DNA of 64,000 nucleotides. It comes from Prostheceraeus crozeri. Lineage: Eukaryota; Platyhelminthes; Polycladida; Euryleptidae. The notes beneath the pieces are model-generated. The model made no database searches. It worked only from the letters and a program-made list of their open reading frames with translations, and had not been told where the DNA came from. The stretch's first letter is position 1. Each line of letters begins with the position of its first letter. The position numbers and the translations under genes are program-made. This document shows positions 22,368 to 32,419 of the stretch, piece by piece. The stretch lies in contig CAJQUW010005759.1 in the NCBI GenBank assembly GCA_907163375.1, forward strand, positions 62,001 to 126,000, given 5' to 3'.

Positions 22368-23135
22368 ATGAGTGAAGTGCTACCATTAAATAAAAAAAAA
22401 CTTAAATTTAATCATCATCCAAATTTATCTAATAAAGTTTTGTCAGTTATTTGTGGAAGATCAGGTTGCGGAAAAACGTATCTATTGTTTAAAATTTTAA
22501 CGACTCCAAATTTTTTGGATTATAACAATCTTATAATTTATACAACAACGGCAGAACAACCCGTCTATCAATTTTTAAAATATGGATTTGAAAATAATCT
22601 TAAAAAAACAGCAATTGCTTCATTATTCAAAGAATATGAAAAATCTGAAGATGAAGAAGAAATAAGTTCGTGGTGTGAAGAAGCAGCAAAAAATAATCAG
22701 TTAGTAGAATCTAATAAAAATAACCATATAAAGATACAATTAATAGATGATAGTGGTAATATGCAAGATCCTAGTAAACTAGATAAAACAATGAAACATT
22801 GTGTAATTTTTGATGATTGTGTTAATGATAGAAATCAGTCAGTTCAGAGAAATTATTTCACAAGAGGTAGACATAATAACTGTAGTGTGTTTTATTTAAC
22901 ACAAAGTATGTATTCATTAGACGGAAGTGTTATTAGAAAGAATGCAAATATATTTATACTATTTGAAATAAATGCAAGAAACTTAAGTGATTTGTTAAGA
23001 GATTTATGCGTAAGAAATAAAGATGAATTTAAACAATCGTGTAATAATGCTTGGTCAAAAGATTATGGCTTCATTACAATTAATATTGATAAAAAAATTC
23101 ATGATAGAGTTATAGAAAATATTTTCGAGGAGTGA
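22368..23135 (+). CDS. A32-like genome-packaging ATPase (FtsK/HerA superfamily)
   Basis: Protein of 255 residues. Walker A is GRSGCGKT at residues 30-37. Walker B is VIFDDC in the middle of the protein, followed by the QSVQRNYFTRGRHNN segment that carries the sensor and arginine-rich region typical of Polinton and NCLDV packaging ATPases. It hydrolyses ATP to pump the genome into preformed capsids. The length fits the family (about 220-280). The start is the ATG after TTTTTTATTAAAA, the same context as its neighbours. The frame is intact. Confidence 0.93.
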   Translation: MSEVLPLNKKKLKFNHHPNLSNKVLSVICGRSGCGKTYLLFKILTTPNFLDYNNLIIYTTTAEQPVYQFLKYGFENNLKKTAIASLFKEYEKSEDEEEISSWCEEAAKNNQLVESNKNNHIKIQLIDDSGNMQDPSKLDKTMKHCVIFDDCVNDRNQSVQRNYFTRGRHNNCSVFYLTQSMYSLDGSVIRKNANIFILFEINARNLSDLLRDLCVRNKDEFKQSCNNAWSKDYGFITINIDKKIHDRVIENIFEE

Positions 23136-23166
23136 TCGAACGGAGTGACCGAACGGAGTGACCGAA
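23130..23166. repeat. 13-bp GC-rich tandem repeat after the ATPase stop
   Basis: Three units of GAGTGACCGAACG with one change begin within the last ATPase codons (ATTTTCGAGGAG) and run into the spacer. Confidence 0.8.
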
Positions 23167-23213
23167 TGATTTTTTCTTATAAATTTTTTTGTTAATAAAA
23201 ATAAAAAAAAAAT

Positions 23214-23519
23214 ATGTTGAATGGTTATAAGATAGAGCATGTACCAGTTTTAAAAGATTATCGTCATCCTACAAATCCTGTAAATTCGAAGAAAGAAGTT
23301 AGATTTTATTATCATCATAAATACGTTGCGCTCGTTACAGATTATAAAACAAAACATGGTATTAAACCGTGTGTTAAAACAAAAGACTTTCCACTTTGTT
23401 TAAGAAGTTTCCGAGTATTTTTGGCGTATAATAATTTATGGTGGTTGGTTAAGAAAGAACATTTAACAACACATGAATTAGAAACATTACATCAATTACA
23501 TATTCCTGTGTATATGTAA
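23214..23519 (+). CDS. Small Polinton hypothetical protein
   Basis: The 101-residue product, starting MLNGYKIEHV, is rich in aromatic, His and Lys residues (KEVRFYYHHKYVALV, NNLWWLVKKEH). No membrane segment or known motif is seen. The ATG follows a long A-run as in neighbouring genes, and a small hairpin (GAACCGAGGTTC, 23524-23535) follows the stop. Position between ATPase and polymerase is the only context. Confidence 0.6.
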   Translation: MLNGYKIEHVPVLKDYRHPTNPVNSKKEVRFYYHHKYVALVTDYKTKHGIKPCVKTKDFPLCLRSFRVFLAYNNLWWLVKKEHLTTHELETLHQLHIPVYM

Positions 23520-23568
23520 AAACGGAACCGAGGTTCTATGTAAAAATTCATTTTTTCTTTTAAAAAAT

Positions 23569-26500
23569 ATGAATCGTGAAATGTCTCTCGGACAAACGTC
23601 TAGGATTGATGAATTAATCAAGAAACAAACTGCTGAGTTTGATGCGCAAATTAAACATAGTAAACGTAGTAAACGTATTAAAAAACAGAAACGTACTAGG
23701 CGTAGTATTAGACGTAATACTAAAAAACAGAAACGTGGAACAAAAGAAATATTAGAAACTCCTATTAGTGATATCTTTTTTGATGATAGAATTAAGGATG
23801 AACTTGGTGATGATTTATGTAATTTATTTAATCCAAATGAAATTAAATATGAAAATGTATCTTTTATTAATGTAGTAAATGATATGCGGAAACTTTTAGC
23901 AAATGGTAAAATTATTAATTTACTTGGAAAAGTTGTTAAAGATCAGGAAAATATAATTCAAAATTTTTACGTAACCTTCTATAATAAAAAATCATTTGAA
24001 ACATGGTTTTCGAATCTGGATGAGAAATCCGATGCTAACGAATGGATTTTTACAGGTAATATTAAATATGAAGATTTTGGAATGAAGTTAGTACAAAGAT
24101 CGCATAGAGGGGCAGGGATTAATATGAAATATAGAATCAAAGAATATTTCGGTGAATATTGTTATATTCCTTCTGAAGATTTTTGTTTTATTAAATGTTA
24201 TAATGTTTTACGAGGTTTTAATGAAGAACAAGGAGAAATGATGAAAGAAATGTTTAATAATTTTTTATATAAAGAGAAAGCCACATCTAGAACAGGAGTA
24301 ATGTCAAACTGCAAATTTTCTCAATTCAATAAATATTTTGGAGAATGTGTTCAATATTATAGTCCTGCCAATCGTCATTTAAATCCTAGAGGAATTGAAA
24401 CGTTTCATAATTATGTTTATTACAATTATTTTCACGCAGGTTCAACAATTGGTCACTATTGTTTAATTAATAAATCTCATAAATTAAAAGCTATTAGAGA
24501 AATTGAAAATAATTTCAAACCCATATATAAAACAGTTACTGATGAAAATCTAACAACGCGTCCATATAAAATCATAACAAAGAAAAAATTGACTATGCTT
24601 CAACATATATTTGGGATCTCGAAACTTTTACTGATCCTAACTGTTCAACAGCTCATCCTATTCCTTACGCTGTAGGAGCTATTAATTTTAATAAATTTAT
24701 ATGTTGCTTACCGAAACAAAGATTGAAAGAATTAGAAACACGTTTGTTAAGTGATATGATTAAAATTAAACGATCAAAAGATGAAGATGAAATTAAAAAA
24801 CTTAAAAAACAGATTAATGAGTATAATAATTTAACTGAATTAGAATTTAATAAACTTCAAAATTGTGTGAAAATATTTACGAGAACTGAGGATGATGAAT
24901 GTTCGATCGGGGGAAACCCAGAGGACGTATGTCCGATCCATCAATTTTTTAAAACTCTTGGAAAATTTAATTATTCGAGAGTAACTTTAATAGCTCACAA
25001 TTCATCAGGTTTTGATTCCTATTTTCCGATAAAAGCTAATTTTAAATTATCTAAACCGCCTCTTAAAACTTCAAGAGGAATATTGACTGCTTCATTACAA
25101 AATCCTTATACAACTGAATGTGTTAGTAGATACATTCAAAAATCTCTTAGATTTAAAAACAATATGAAAAAAGATTCACTTTCAGGTAAATTAGCACTTC
25201 AAACTATTATAATGAAATGTAGTTATCAACATGTAAAAACAAGTCTTTCTAAGTGGTGTGAGAATTTTAAAATTCCTACGAATGTGTGTAAATTAAATTA
25301 TGAAATTGGAGACATAACACATGAAAATTATAAAGAAAAAGAAAATGAATGGAGACCATATTTAGTTAACGATATTCTTTCTTTAGCTTTTTGTATCTAC
25401 AAATATAATAATGTTATGCGAGATTTAGTTGGTGAAGATATAACTACTAATTTAACATCCTCTGCTTTAACATTTAACGGTTGGATGAAAAGCGTACAAA
25501 ATGACAATATAAATATTCATTCTCATATAGATTTATGGGCTAGAAATTATATTAGAAAATCTGTTAAAGGTGGAAGAGTTTCAGCAAATATAAGAAAATA
25601 CATATCGCCATTTTGTAGCATCTTGTTACCAATATTAAAACAGTATTTACCTGGTCGCTGCGCTGGGGGGACTTTGTCCCTTGGTCGCTACGCTGGTGGG
25701 GCTTTGTCCCCTGGAAATAATTTAATAGATTTAATGAAACAGTATCGAGATTTAGGAGATAAAACTGAAATTTGTAAGAAAATTTCAAATCAACTACTTG
25801 AACAAAAAAATGAATTTCTAATGGCTTTTGATGCAACATCTTTATATCCATCAGCTATGTATGATGAAAATTCAGAATACCCTAAAGCTGAATCAGCTAG
25901 AAAATTTCGTCAAGAAGAAGAGCGGGAAATAGTATATAAATTTAATAATCAAACATTTAGACCTAAAACTGGAATATTCTCTGTTGTGTTTCAATATCCG
26001 AATGATATGTTTTTCCAACCAGTTCCTATAAAAGATAAAGTTAAAAATCAAAATAATAATTCTCATGTAAAAGTAATCAGGTTTAGAAATGGTATATGTT
26101 ATGATGTATTAACTTCTGTTGACATACAAGAAATTGTTAGATGTGGGGGAAAAATCTTACATATTACTGATGGTATAATTTATGAAAAAAATTATCAAGT
26201 TTCACCATTTCGAAATTATATTGAAAAACTTTTTAATTTGAGAAAAAGATATAAAACAGAAGGAAATACTGTAGGTGATGAGTTAATTAAATTATTGATG
26301 AATTCGCTATATGGCAAAACTGTGCAAAAAGATATAACCACTAAATATCATTTATGGAATGAGAATACATTGAGAAAAAATTTCACTCAAGAAGTAAAAG
26401 ATTATGAAAAATTAAATGATGAACAATATTTAGCGAAAGTAGAAATGGAAGATGATGAATTTCTCAAAACTAATATTGTAAAAGATGGGAAGACGTCATT

Positions 26501-27104
26501 CATGCCATCACACTTAGGTTCTTTCATTCTTTCTCACTCTAGAAGAATCATGAATAATTTTATTTTAGAAATTAATGGTTTCAAAGAAAAATACATTCAT
26601 TATACAGATACTGATTCAATATATATTTCCAATGAGCTCTTTAATAAATTAGACGCTGCTGGATATGTTGGAGGAGAATTGTGTCAAGGGAAAAATGATT
26701 ATGGAAATGGTGGAATTATTTTTGCAATGTTTATTGCACCTAAAGTAAAATACTGTATTACTGTAGATGAGCAAGGGAGACTTAGTGAAAAGAAAACATT
26801 CAAAGGTTATTCACAAAATAAAGTAAAAGTAGAAGATTTTCTAAAATTATATTCGGGGAAAACATTATCGACTACAGTTAATAAACCATGGAAAAGATCT
26901 TTAGAAACTGGAATTAGTATTCCTGATAAAAATAATAATACTGAAGAAAAAAAATTTTCTGGTCAAATAAATATTCTTAAACGTCAAGCACCTGATGAAA
27001 ATGAAATTATGTTACCTTATAACGGAGAAGATATTCAAGCTGAAATATTTCAAACAATCATCTGTGAGAGTAATTTAAGTGATGATGATGACACGTGGGA
27101 ATAA
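23569..27104 (+). pseudogene. Protein-primed family B DNA polymerase, frame broken
   Basis: Two frames together span a Polinton-type pPolB. Frame one (23569-24675) carries a very basic N-terminus (residues 30-60, nuclear-localisation-like) and the N-terminal domain. The reading phase changes at or just after an A6 run (24583-24588). ExoI (WDLETF, about 24613), ExoII (HNSSGFDSYF) and ExoIII (YLVNDILSLA) are in the second phase. So are polymerase motifs A (DATSLYPSAM), B (LLMNSLYGKT) and C (YTDTDS). The enzyme replicates the element from a protein primer. An extra 20-residue GC-rich repeat insert sits before motif A. A one-base change, assembly error or ribosomal frameshift could explain the phase change. 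Confidence 0.9.
25652..25711. repeat. 30-bp hairpin repeat x2 inserted in the polymerase frame
   Basis: Two units starting TGGTCGCT at 25652 and 25682 each contain a GGGGAC-TTT-GTCCC-type hairpin. They are in frame and add about 20 residues (GRCAGGTLSLGRYAGGALSP) between the exonuclease domain and motif A, in sharp contrast to the AT-rich coding sequence around them. Confidence 0.85.
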
Positions 27105-27243
27105 TAATTTTTTTATTACATCTAAAAATTTATTACATCTAAAAAATTTATAACATCTAAAAACTTATTCCATTTAAAAATTTTATTACATATGAAAATA
27201 TATTTATCGAATATTTTGGTATTTTCTATTAAGTTTTATCATA
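27105..27243. repeat. AT-rich spacer with TTATTACATCTAAAAA repeats
   Basis: About five imperfect units fill the space between the converging polymerase and the minus-strand gene. It may hold the 3' ends of both transcripts. Confidence 0.6.
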
Positions 27244-28548
27244 TTAAATTTCATCATATAATGTTTTATCAAAAGATAATTTAAATTTTTTTTCACTAAC
27301 GATTGATTCTTCATCATCATCATAAATTGATTCTTCATCATCATCATAAATTGTTTCTTCATCATCATAAATTACACTTTTTGGTATAGGATGCCCTTCC
27401 ATGATAGGATACCATTCTCTTATTGGAATATCTAATTCTAAATTACATTTTTTATCTGATAATAATATAATAGAGAAAAATATTGGTCTTTGATCTCTTT
27501 TGGAAAATTTAATAACACCACCATAATCTGAATCACTTTTAGTTTTTATTAAAGATGATAAAATTTTAAATTGATTAGATGTAAATCCTAATTTAAATTT
27601 TGTAGACCCGACACATAGTTGTCTAACAGTATCTTCAACTATGCCATCATTATTATTTTCAATTGTAAGAAAATGAAATTTAGATAAATTTTTATAATTA
27701 CTAATATTTTTATAATCTTTTTTACCATTTACACCTTTTTCAGATGTTACAGAATCATCATTATTATCATAAGATTCTTTAAGATCGGGCAAAGCCCTAG
27801 AACCTTCGGTTCGTTTATTATGATTATGATTATGATTATGGTCATTGTTAATAGTATAAGGTGTAGTCCACATATAAATTTTCTCTTGTTGAGCTAAACC
27901 ATTTATATAAGATTTTAATAAATTAATATTTAAGTTGGAATATAATCCTATATACGTATCATCATCATATCTTTGCGGCATTTCTAATGTTTCTTGTTTA
28001 TAAATTGTGTCTCTATAATAAACTTGACATAATAATTCTTCATTATGTTTTTTACTCTCTATGTGAATGTTATATTGATTTTGATCGTCAACAAATAATC
28101 TAATTTTTTCTTTCGAAAAAAATTTTAATTTTTTAACTAATTCTTTAATATTGATATAATTAATAATTTTAGTTTCTATCCAATCAGTATTACTAATTGG
28201 TAACACTGCTCTAATAAATCCATAAACATTATTATGACCTATTATAACCATATTTTCTTTATTTAATTCCACATAAGCTACATCATTATATTTACTAACA
28301 ATCTCCATAAATTTAATAAATGGATCTCCTGGAAACAAACAATAATTAGTTTCTATAGAAGGTAAACCTTTAGTCTGTTCTCTAAATATTTCGGCTTGTA
28401 ATTGAAATAAAATATTAACATCTATACATGGATTATTATTATTATTATTATTATCAAAACATTTATTTTCAAATCCCGTTGATCTCGTCGAATAAGAAGA
28501 ACAGGATGATGCGGGCGAATATAATTTTTTTAAATTTTGATTTTCCAT
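27244..28548 (-). CDS. Polinton protein with possible sliding-clamp-like folds
   Basis: Protein of 434 residues on the opposite strand, next to the polymerase. The N-terminus is low complexity (Ser/Tyr then poly-Asn). The body has two similar halves with alternating hydrophobic strands, for example INIKELVKKLKFFSKEKIRLFVDDQ and FTSNQFKILSSLI followed by SIILLSDKKCNLELDIPI. This resembles the helix-strand pattern of PCNA-type clamp domains. That is an inference from pattern only; no clamp signature is decisive. The C-terminus is an acidic repeat (YDDDEESI x2-3). A GC-rich hairpin (27787-27812) is inserted in frame, adding NKRTEGSRALPDLK-type residues. Confidence 0.65.
   Translation of the reverse strand: MENQNLKKLYSPASSCSSYSTRSTGFENKCFDNNNNNNNPCIDVNILFQLQAEIFREQTKGLPSIETNYCLFPGDPFIKFMEIVSKYNDVAYVELNKENMVIIGHNNVYGFIRAVLPISNTDWIETKIINYINIKELVKKLKFFSKEKIRLFVDDQNQYNIHIESKKHNEELLCQVYYRDTIYKQETLEMPQRYDDDTYIGLYSNLNINLLKSYINGLAQQEKIYMWTTPYTINNDHNHNHNHNKRTEGSRALPDLKESYDNNDDSVTSEKGVNGKKDYKNISNYKNLSKFHFLTIENNNDGIVEDTVRQLCVGSTKFKLGFTSNQFKILSSLIKTKSDSDYGGVIKFSKRDQRPIFFSIILLSDKKCNLELDIPIREWYPIMEGHPIPKSVIYDDEETIYDDDEESIYDDDEESIVSEKKFKLSFDKTLYDEI
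27787..27812. repeat. GC-rich double hairpin inside the clamp-like gene
   Basis: GGGCAAAGCCC followed by GAACCTTCGGTTC. This is the same cassette (one base different) as in the terminal repeats at 19357-19382, here translated as part of a protein. Confidence 0.9.
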
Positions 28549-28666
28549 TTTTTTATTTTTATTAGAAAAAATTTTATTTTTATTAGAAAAAATTTTATTT
28601 TTTTATTTTTATTAGAAAAAATTTTATTTTTATTAGAAAAAATTTTATTTTTTTATTGTTTTAAAA
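28549..28666. promoter_or_regulatory. Divergent intergenic region with 22-24-bp AT repeats
   Basis: Units of TTTTATTTTTATTAGAAAAA repeat about four times between the divergent clamp-like and fibre-like genes. Both starts lie in the A-rich context seen across the element, so this is probably a bidirectional promoter. Confidence 0.5.
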
Positions 28667-29554
28667 ATGATGTTACCAAATGTTGGTGGAGGTGCATATA
28701 TCCCGAATAATCGTGAATTAGAAATAGAGATAGAAAATTATATCATGAAAACTTGAGACGTTTTATCTGGACCATTGCATCTTTCTATTCTTCCGCAACA
28801 AAATACAGAGTTAACAAATAAACAATATGTTGATACACAAATCAATGACTTAAAGGAAAAATATATAAACGATGTTTTGGTTCCACTGATGAACGAATTA
28901 AAGTTGCTTAAACTTAATGACAAATCATTAAACGAAAAATTATTAAAACTTGATAAAAAGGATGGAGAGCTAGAAGCAGATATAGCAAAACTTTTTAAAA
29001 AGATTTCTGAACAATCAAAAATTTTAATATTACTTTCTTTAAATTTAAAATCTGCTGTAATTAAAAATAAACATCAGATAAAAATGTTAAAAGAACAATT
29101 AGAAGATGAAATAGAAAAACTACCTGAAAGAATTAAAAAAAATTTAAAACAGTTACAAACTACATTCCAAAAAAGTGTTGATGAATTGAGTTCTAAAATT
29201 ACTCAACAAATGAAAAAGATGAATAGAATAATAAATGAAGTAAACTCACTTAATGAAAAAGTTGATAAAATGAAAACTCTTAAAATCAATTTAGAAAATG
29301 AATTAAAGAAAAATTTACAAGAAAACTCTAAAGAAAATAAAGAACAGTTAGATTCTGTTAAAAGACAATTAGATGTTCTTAAAATTAAGTTAAATGCTCT
29401 TAAAACGGCATTGAAGATTAATCAGCAGAAAATGCAAGTTAATAGAAAAGAAATTAAAGTACATCACACGCTGCTTGACGCAATAGATAAAGTGCAACAG
29501 TCAATTAATAAAGTTATCTCGAAGTTGTTGTCCATTCACAAACGTAAATCTTAA
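28667..29554 (+). pseudogene. Fibre-like coiled-coil protein with an in-frame stop
   Basis: An ATG at 28667, in the element's usual TTTTAAAAATG context, opens a frame that meets TGA at codon 30 (28754-28756) and then stays open to 29554. The N-terminal part is Gly-rich (LPNVGGGAYIP). Just after the stop comes GPLHL followed by NKQYVDTQI, a pattern common at the N-terminus of phage and virus fibre proteins. The remaining 240 residues are long Lys/Leu/Glu heptads, probably a trimeric or dimeric coiled coil. There is no recognisable receptor-binding head. The nonsense codon may inactivate it, or a shorter product may start downstream. Confidence 0.65.
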
Positions 29555-29596
29555 CACGTAGATATTTTTCCCAAAAGTCAAATTTAATCCTAAAAA

Positions 29597-30154
29597 ATGC
29601 CTATAATTTATAAACACAATCTTAAACATTTTGCATCAAATAATAAAATTGCTCATGAACCATCTCAGAAACCTGTGTACCATTATGATAGTGTAGAAAC
29701 TGTCGGAACACAAAAGTTCCTAGAAAAGACGTTCCAAAAAGAAGGGGCTGGCATCTTTTCTGGTATTGGAAGTATCGTTAACTTAATTAAAAATAATAAA
29801 GATTTGATTACATCTGCTGCAAAAGGAGCAGCTGCTATAGGTAGTACAGCTAGTGCAATATCAAATGCTGTTAAATCTCAAAACGAATTAAAACAGCTAG
29901 AAGCTATTCGTAAACTTAGGAATGATTCTGAAGAACTAAAAAATTTAAAAAAACTTTCAGATGAAACAAAAAATAAAATTGCTAACATAGCTGTGGGGGG
30001 TGAAACCTTGAGGAGCGGAGCTCCGTCTAATAGTAAACATAATGAAAATAAAAATAATAAAAAAACAATTGAAGAAATAAGAGGTAATGGCGTGAGCAGC
30101 AACCTTCGGTCTAACCAGCAAAGCTGTAGCGGAGCTGGTCTAGCAAAATTCTAA
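29597..30154 (+). CDS. Probable virion precursor protein with amphipathic segment
   Basis: Protein of 185 residues. A central Gly/Ala-rich amphipathic stretch (EGAGIFSGIGSIVNLI, then ITSAAKGAAAIGSTASAI) resembles the membrane-active helices of adenovirus protein VI-type precursors. The GAG context could be an adenain cleavage site. The C-terminal third is Lys-rich, then contains GC-rich hairpin sequence in frame (30008-30030 and 30090-30145) and ends SGAGLAKF. It sits between the fibre-like and major capsid genes. The role is inferred from position and composition. Confidence 0.6.
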   Translation: MPIIYKHNLKHFASNNKIAHEPSQKPVYHYDSVETVGTQKFLEKTFQKEGAGIFSGIGSIVNLIKNNKDLITSAAKGAAAIGSTASAISNAVKSQNELKQLEAIRKLRNDSEELKNLKKLSDETKNKIANIAVGGETLRSGAPSNSKHNENKNNKKTIEEIRGNGVSSNLRSNQQSCSGAGLAKF

Positions 30155-30215
30155 AATTATATTTAGTAAAATTCTAAAATTATATTTAGTAAAATTTTAA
30201 AATTATATTTAATAA
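30150..30215. repeat. 22-bp tandem repeat after the stop codon
   Basis: Three units of AAAATTCTAAAATTATATTTAGT with small changes. Confidence 0.8.
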
Positions 30216-30269
30216 AAATTTTTTTCTTTCTGTGAGAAAAAACAAAAAGTCAAATTATTTCTTATAAAA

Positions 30270-31604
30270 ATGTCTTCGCTTATCGAAAATAAATTTAGAT
30301 TAGACGATCCTCCGTTCGTCAGTTATAATCAAAAAAAGAATGACTATATAAGAATTGCTATGAATCCCGGATCTTCCAGTAGAGTAAATACTGGAGGTGA
30401 TTTAATTTTTGAAGTTGATAATCAGCAGAGTTATTTATATCTACCTGATTCATTTTTACACTGTGAATATTCTTTGTATAGTGATGCCAATTTTACAACA
30501 CCATTACCAGAAACCGATAATATTGCACTAGAGAATAATTTCTTTCCAAGATTATTTACACAAATGCGTTTAGATGTTGCAACTCAAAATATAGAAACAA
30601 TAAGTGATTCTCCAGGTGTAATTGATACAATGCTTAGATTTGTAACAATTGGTGAAAATAATAAAAAGTATGAAATCGAAGGTTGGTTTCCTGATACTAA
30701 TGATGGTATAATTGTTGATGATTTAACTCACGCTGGAACAGATGCCGCAGGAATTGCGAAAGATGTAGAAAATATTGCAAAACATTTAAATAAAACAAAT
30801 AATGATGCATATAAAGAAAGACGTGAATTTAACAAAAAAAGTAAACAGACAGTAAATTGGTCATTGTCTCCATTATTCGGATATTTAGATTATGATAAAA
30901 TATCATATCAATTAAAATTTAAATTAATAATTCATCGTACAGCAAATAATGAATTAATCTTTTTTGGTAAGACTGGGAAAAAAGCATATTTAAAAATTGA
31001 TAGACTTGAATGGTGGATTAAGCATATTACTCCTAGTTTAGAGGTTGAAACAGCTATTGCAAAAAGATTAAATACTAACAAACCAATTCCAGTAAATTTT
31101 CTAAAGCGTACTGCTAGTTCAGTAACTTTTTCCGAACAAAGATTTAACTGGCATTTTACTAGAACTGCGAATACTCCAAGATATTTATTACTAACATTTC
31201 AAAGAAATAATTCTCCAAGTTTTGATAAGAACAATAATATTTTTCATATTAATACAATTCGAAGTTTACAAGTTTCATTAAATCAAACCCGATATCCAAT
31301 TGATCCATTAAGATTCGATGATACCAATAATCAATTTATGGAAGGATATGATTGTTATCGAAATCTTTGTATAGAATTTGGAGTTGAACCACAATTAACT
31401 CCTGGAGATTGGAGACATTTATATCCAATTTTCTGTTTCGATTTAAGTGCACAATCTGAAGATATTATCAAGACTGGCTGTGATGTAACAATTAATATTG
31501 AAAAAAAAGATTCCACAACTTCATTGATGGCTTATGGTTTATTGCTAGAAGATGTAAAATATTCTATTGAAATTCTTAATGGAAAGATGGTAAGGATAGG
31601 CTAA
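30270..31604 (+). CDS. Major capsid protein (hexon-like, double jelly-roll)
   Basis: The 444-residue protein matches Polinton/adintovirus major capsid proteins in length and layout. It has an N-terminal MSSLIENKFRLDDPPF, strand-rich first jelly roll with FEVDNQQSYLYLPDS, the NFFPRLFTQMRLDV segment, central DYDKISYQLKFKLIIHR, and a second jelly roll. The C-terminal region contains FMEGYDCYRNLCIEFG and PGDWRHLYPIFCFDLS. Such proteins trimerise to form the capsid facets. The frame is intact with no hairpin insertion, unlike several neighbours. Confidence 0.93.
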   Translation: MSSLIENKFRLDDPPFVSYNQKKNDYIRIAMNPGSSSRVNTGGDLIFEVDNQQSYLYLPDSFLHCEYSLYSDANFTTPLPETDNIALENNFFPRLFTQMRLDVATQNIETISDSPGVIDTMLRFVTIGENNKKYEIEGWFPDTNDGIIVDDLTHAGTDAAGIAKDVENIAKHLNKTNNDAYKERREFNKKSKQTVNWSLSPLFGYLDYDKISYQLKFKLIIHRTANNELIFFGKTGKKAYLKIDRLEWWIKHITPSLEVETAIAKRLNTNKPIPVNFLKRTASSVTFSEQRFNWHFTRTANTPRYLLLTFQRNNSPSFDKNNNIFHINTIRSLQVSLNQTRYPIDPLRFDDTNNQFMEGYDCYRNLCIEFGVEPQLTPGDWRHLYPIFCFDLSAQSEDIIKTGCDVTINIEKKDSTTSLMAYGLLLEDVKYSIEILNGKMVRIG

Positions 31605-31629
31605 AGCCAGAGGAGCTTCGCTCTGATAA

Positions 31630-31862
31630 GTTAGTTAAAATTTTTTCATAACTAGAATAGATTAAAAATTCTTAACTTAAAATTTTTCATAACTAGAATA
31701 GATTAAAATTTTTTGGTAACTTAAAATTTTTTAGTAACTTGAAATTTTTTAATAACTAGAATAGATTAAAATTTTTTGGTAACTTAAAATTTTTTGGTAA
31801 CTTGAAATTTTTTAATAACTAGAATAGATTAAAATTTTTTGGTAACTTAAAATTTTTTATTA
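31630..31862. repeat. AT-rich tandem array upstream of the 160-residue gene
   Basis: Units built from AACTAGAATAGATTAAAA and TTTTTTGGTAACTTAAAA alternate about four times. A GC-rich hairpin (AGAGGAGCTTCGCTCT, 31610-31625) lies just before the array. Confidence 0.85.
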
Positions 31863-31865
31863 AAA

Positions 31866-32348
31866 ATGTCGCAAGCGAAAGGTAATAATAATAAAACTGT
31901 TGAATTAAAATTACGTAATATTGTTGACAAAAATACCCCTAAAACTATTACGATTAACAAAAAAAAGTATTACATAAGTAAACCAATGATAGAGAATATT
32001 CAATTACAAGAAGAAAAGAATGGCGGGATTCTCCCATTATTTCCATTAATAATAGGTGGCATAGCAGCAGCAGGAAGTGTTGCAGGTGGGACAGCTGGTA
32101 TTGTCCAAGCAGTAAATAAAAATAAATCAGAGAAGGCAGCATTAGAAGAACAAAAACGTCATAATAGAGAGTTAGAGAAAGTTGCTAGGGGTGACGGAAT
32201 AGTAGATAATTTTATTAGTAAATTAAAATTAGTTGATGAAGGAAAACGAGTTCTTAAAAATATTCTCCACAATGTTGATGATTTAATTGAAATTAAAGAA
32301 ACTAAAGATGGTTCTGGAATATATCTAAGTCCTAGTATGATAAGGTAA
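31866..32348 (+). CDS. Small virion/core precursor protein (pX/pVI-like)
   Basis: The 160-residue protein has a Lys/Asn-rich N-terminus and then NGGILPLFPLIIGGIAAAG, a Gly/Ala-rich hydrophobic helix. This is preceded by a possible adenain-type cleavage point after GG. A charged helix follows, and the C-terminus ends GSGIYLSPSMIR. A short GSG-YL-P C-terminal tail is seen in small core proteins of Polintons and adintoviruses. It is probably packaged with the genome or acts at the membrane. The frame is intact and starts in the TTTTTTATTAAAAATG context. Confidence 0.65.
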   Translation: MSQAKGNNNKTVELKLRNIVDKNTPKTITINKKKYYISKPMIENIQLQEEKNGGILPLFPLIIGGIAAAGSVAGGTAGIVQAVNKNKSEKAALEEQKRHNRELEKVARGDGIVDNFISKLKLVDEGKRVLKNILHNVDDLIEIKETKDGSGIYLSPSMIR

Positions 32349-32378
32349 TAACCTCAGAACCTTTGGTTCTTTTCGGTA
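32345..32378. repeat. GC-rich hairpin after the 160-residue gene
   Basis: AGAACCTTTGGTTCT (32356-32370), a 6-bp stem with 3-nt loop, is related to the GAACCTTCGGTTC cassettes elsewhere in the element. Confidence 0.75.
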
Positions 32379-32419
32379 AAACATTTATTTTTATCTTCTT
32401 AATTTTTTTATCTTTTAAA

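Noticed and set aside
23569-24675. Separate gene for a replication-initiation protein upstream of the polymerase
   Set aside because: It is the N-terminal domain of the same protein-primed polymerase; the exonuclease motifs follow directly in the other phase at an A6 run.
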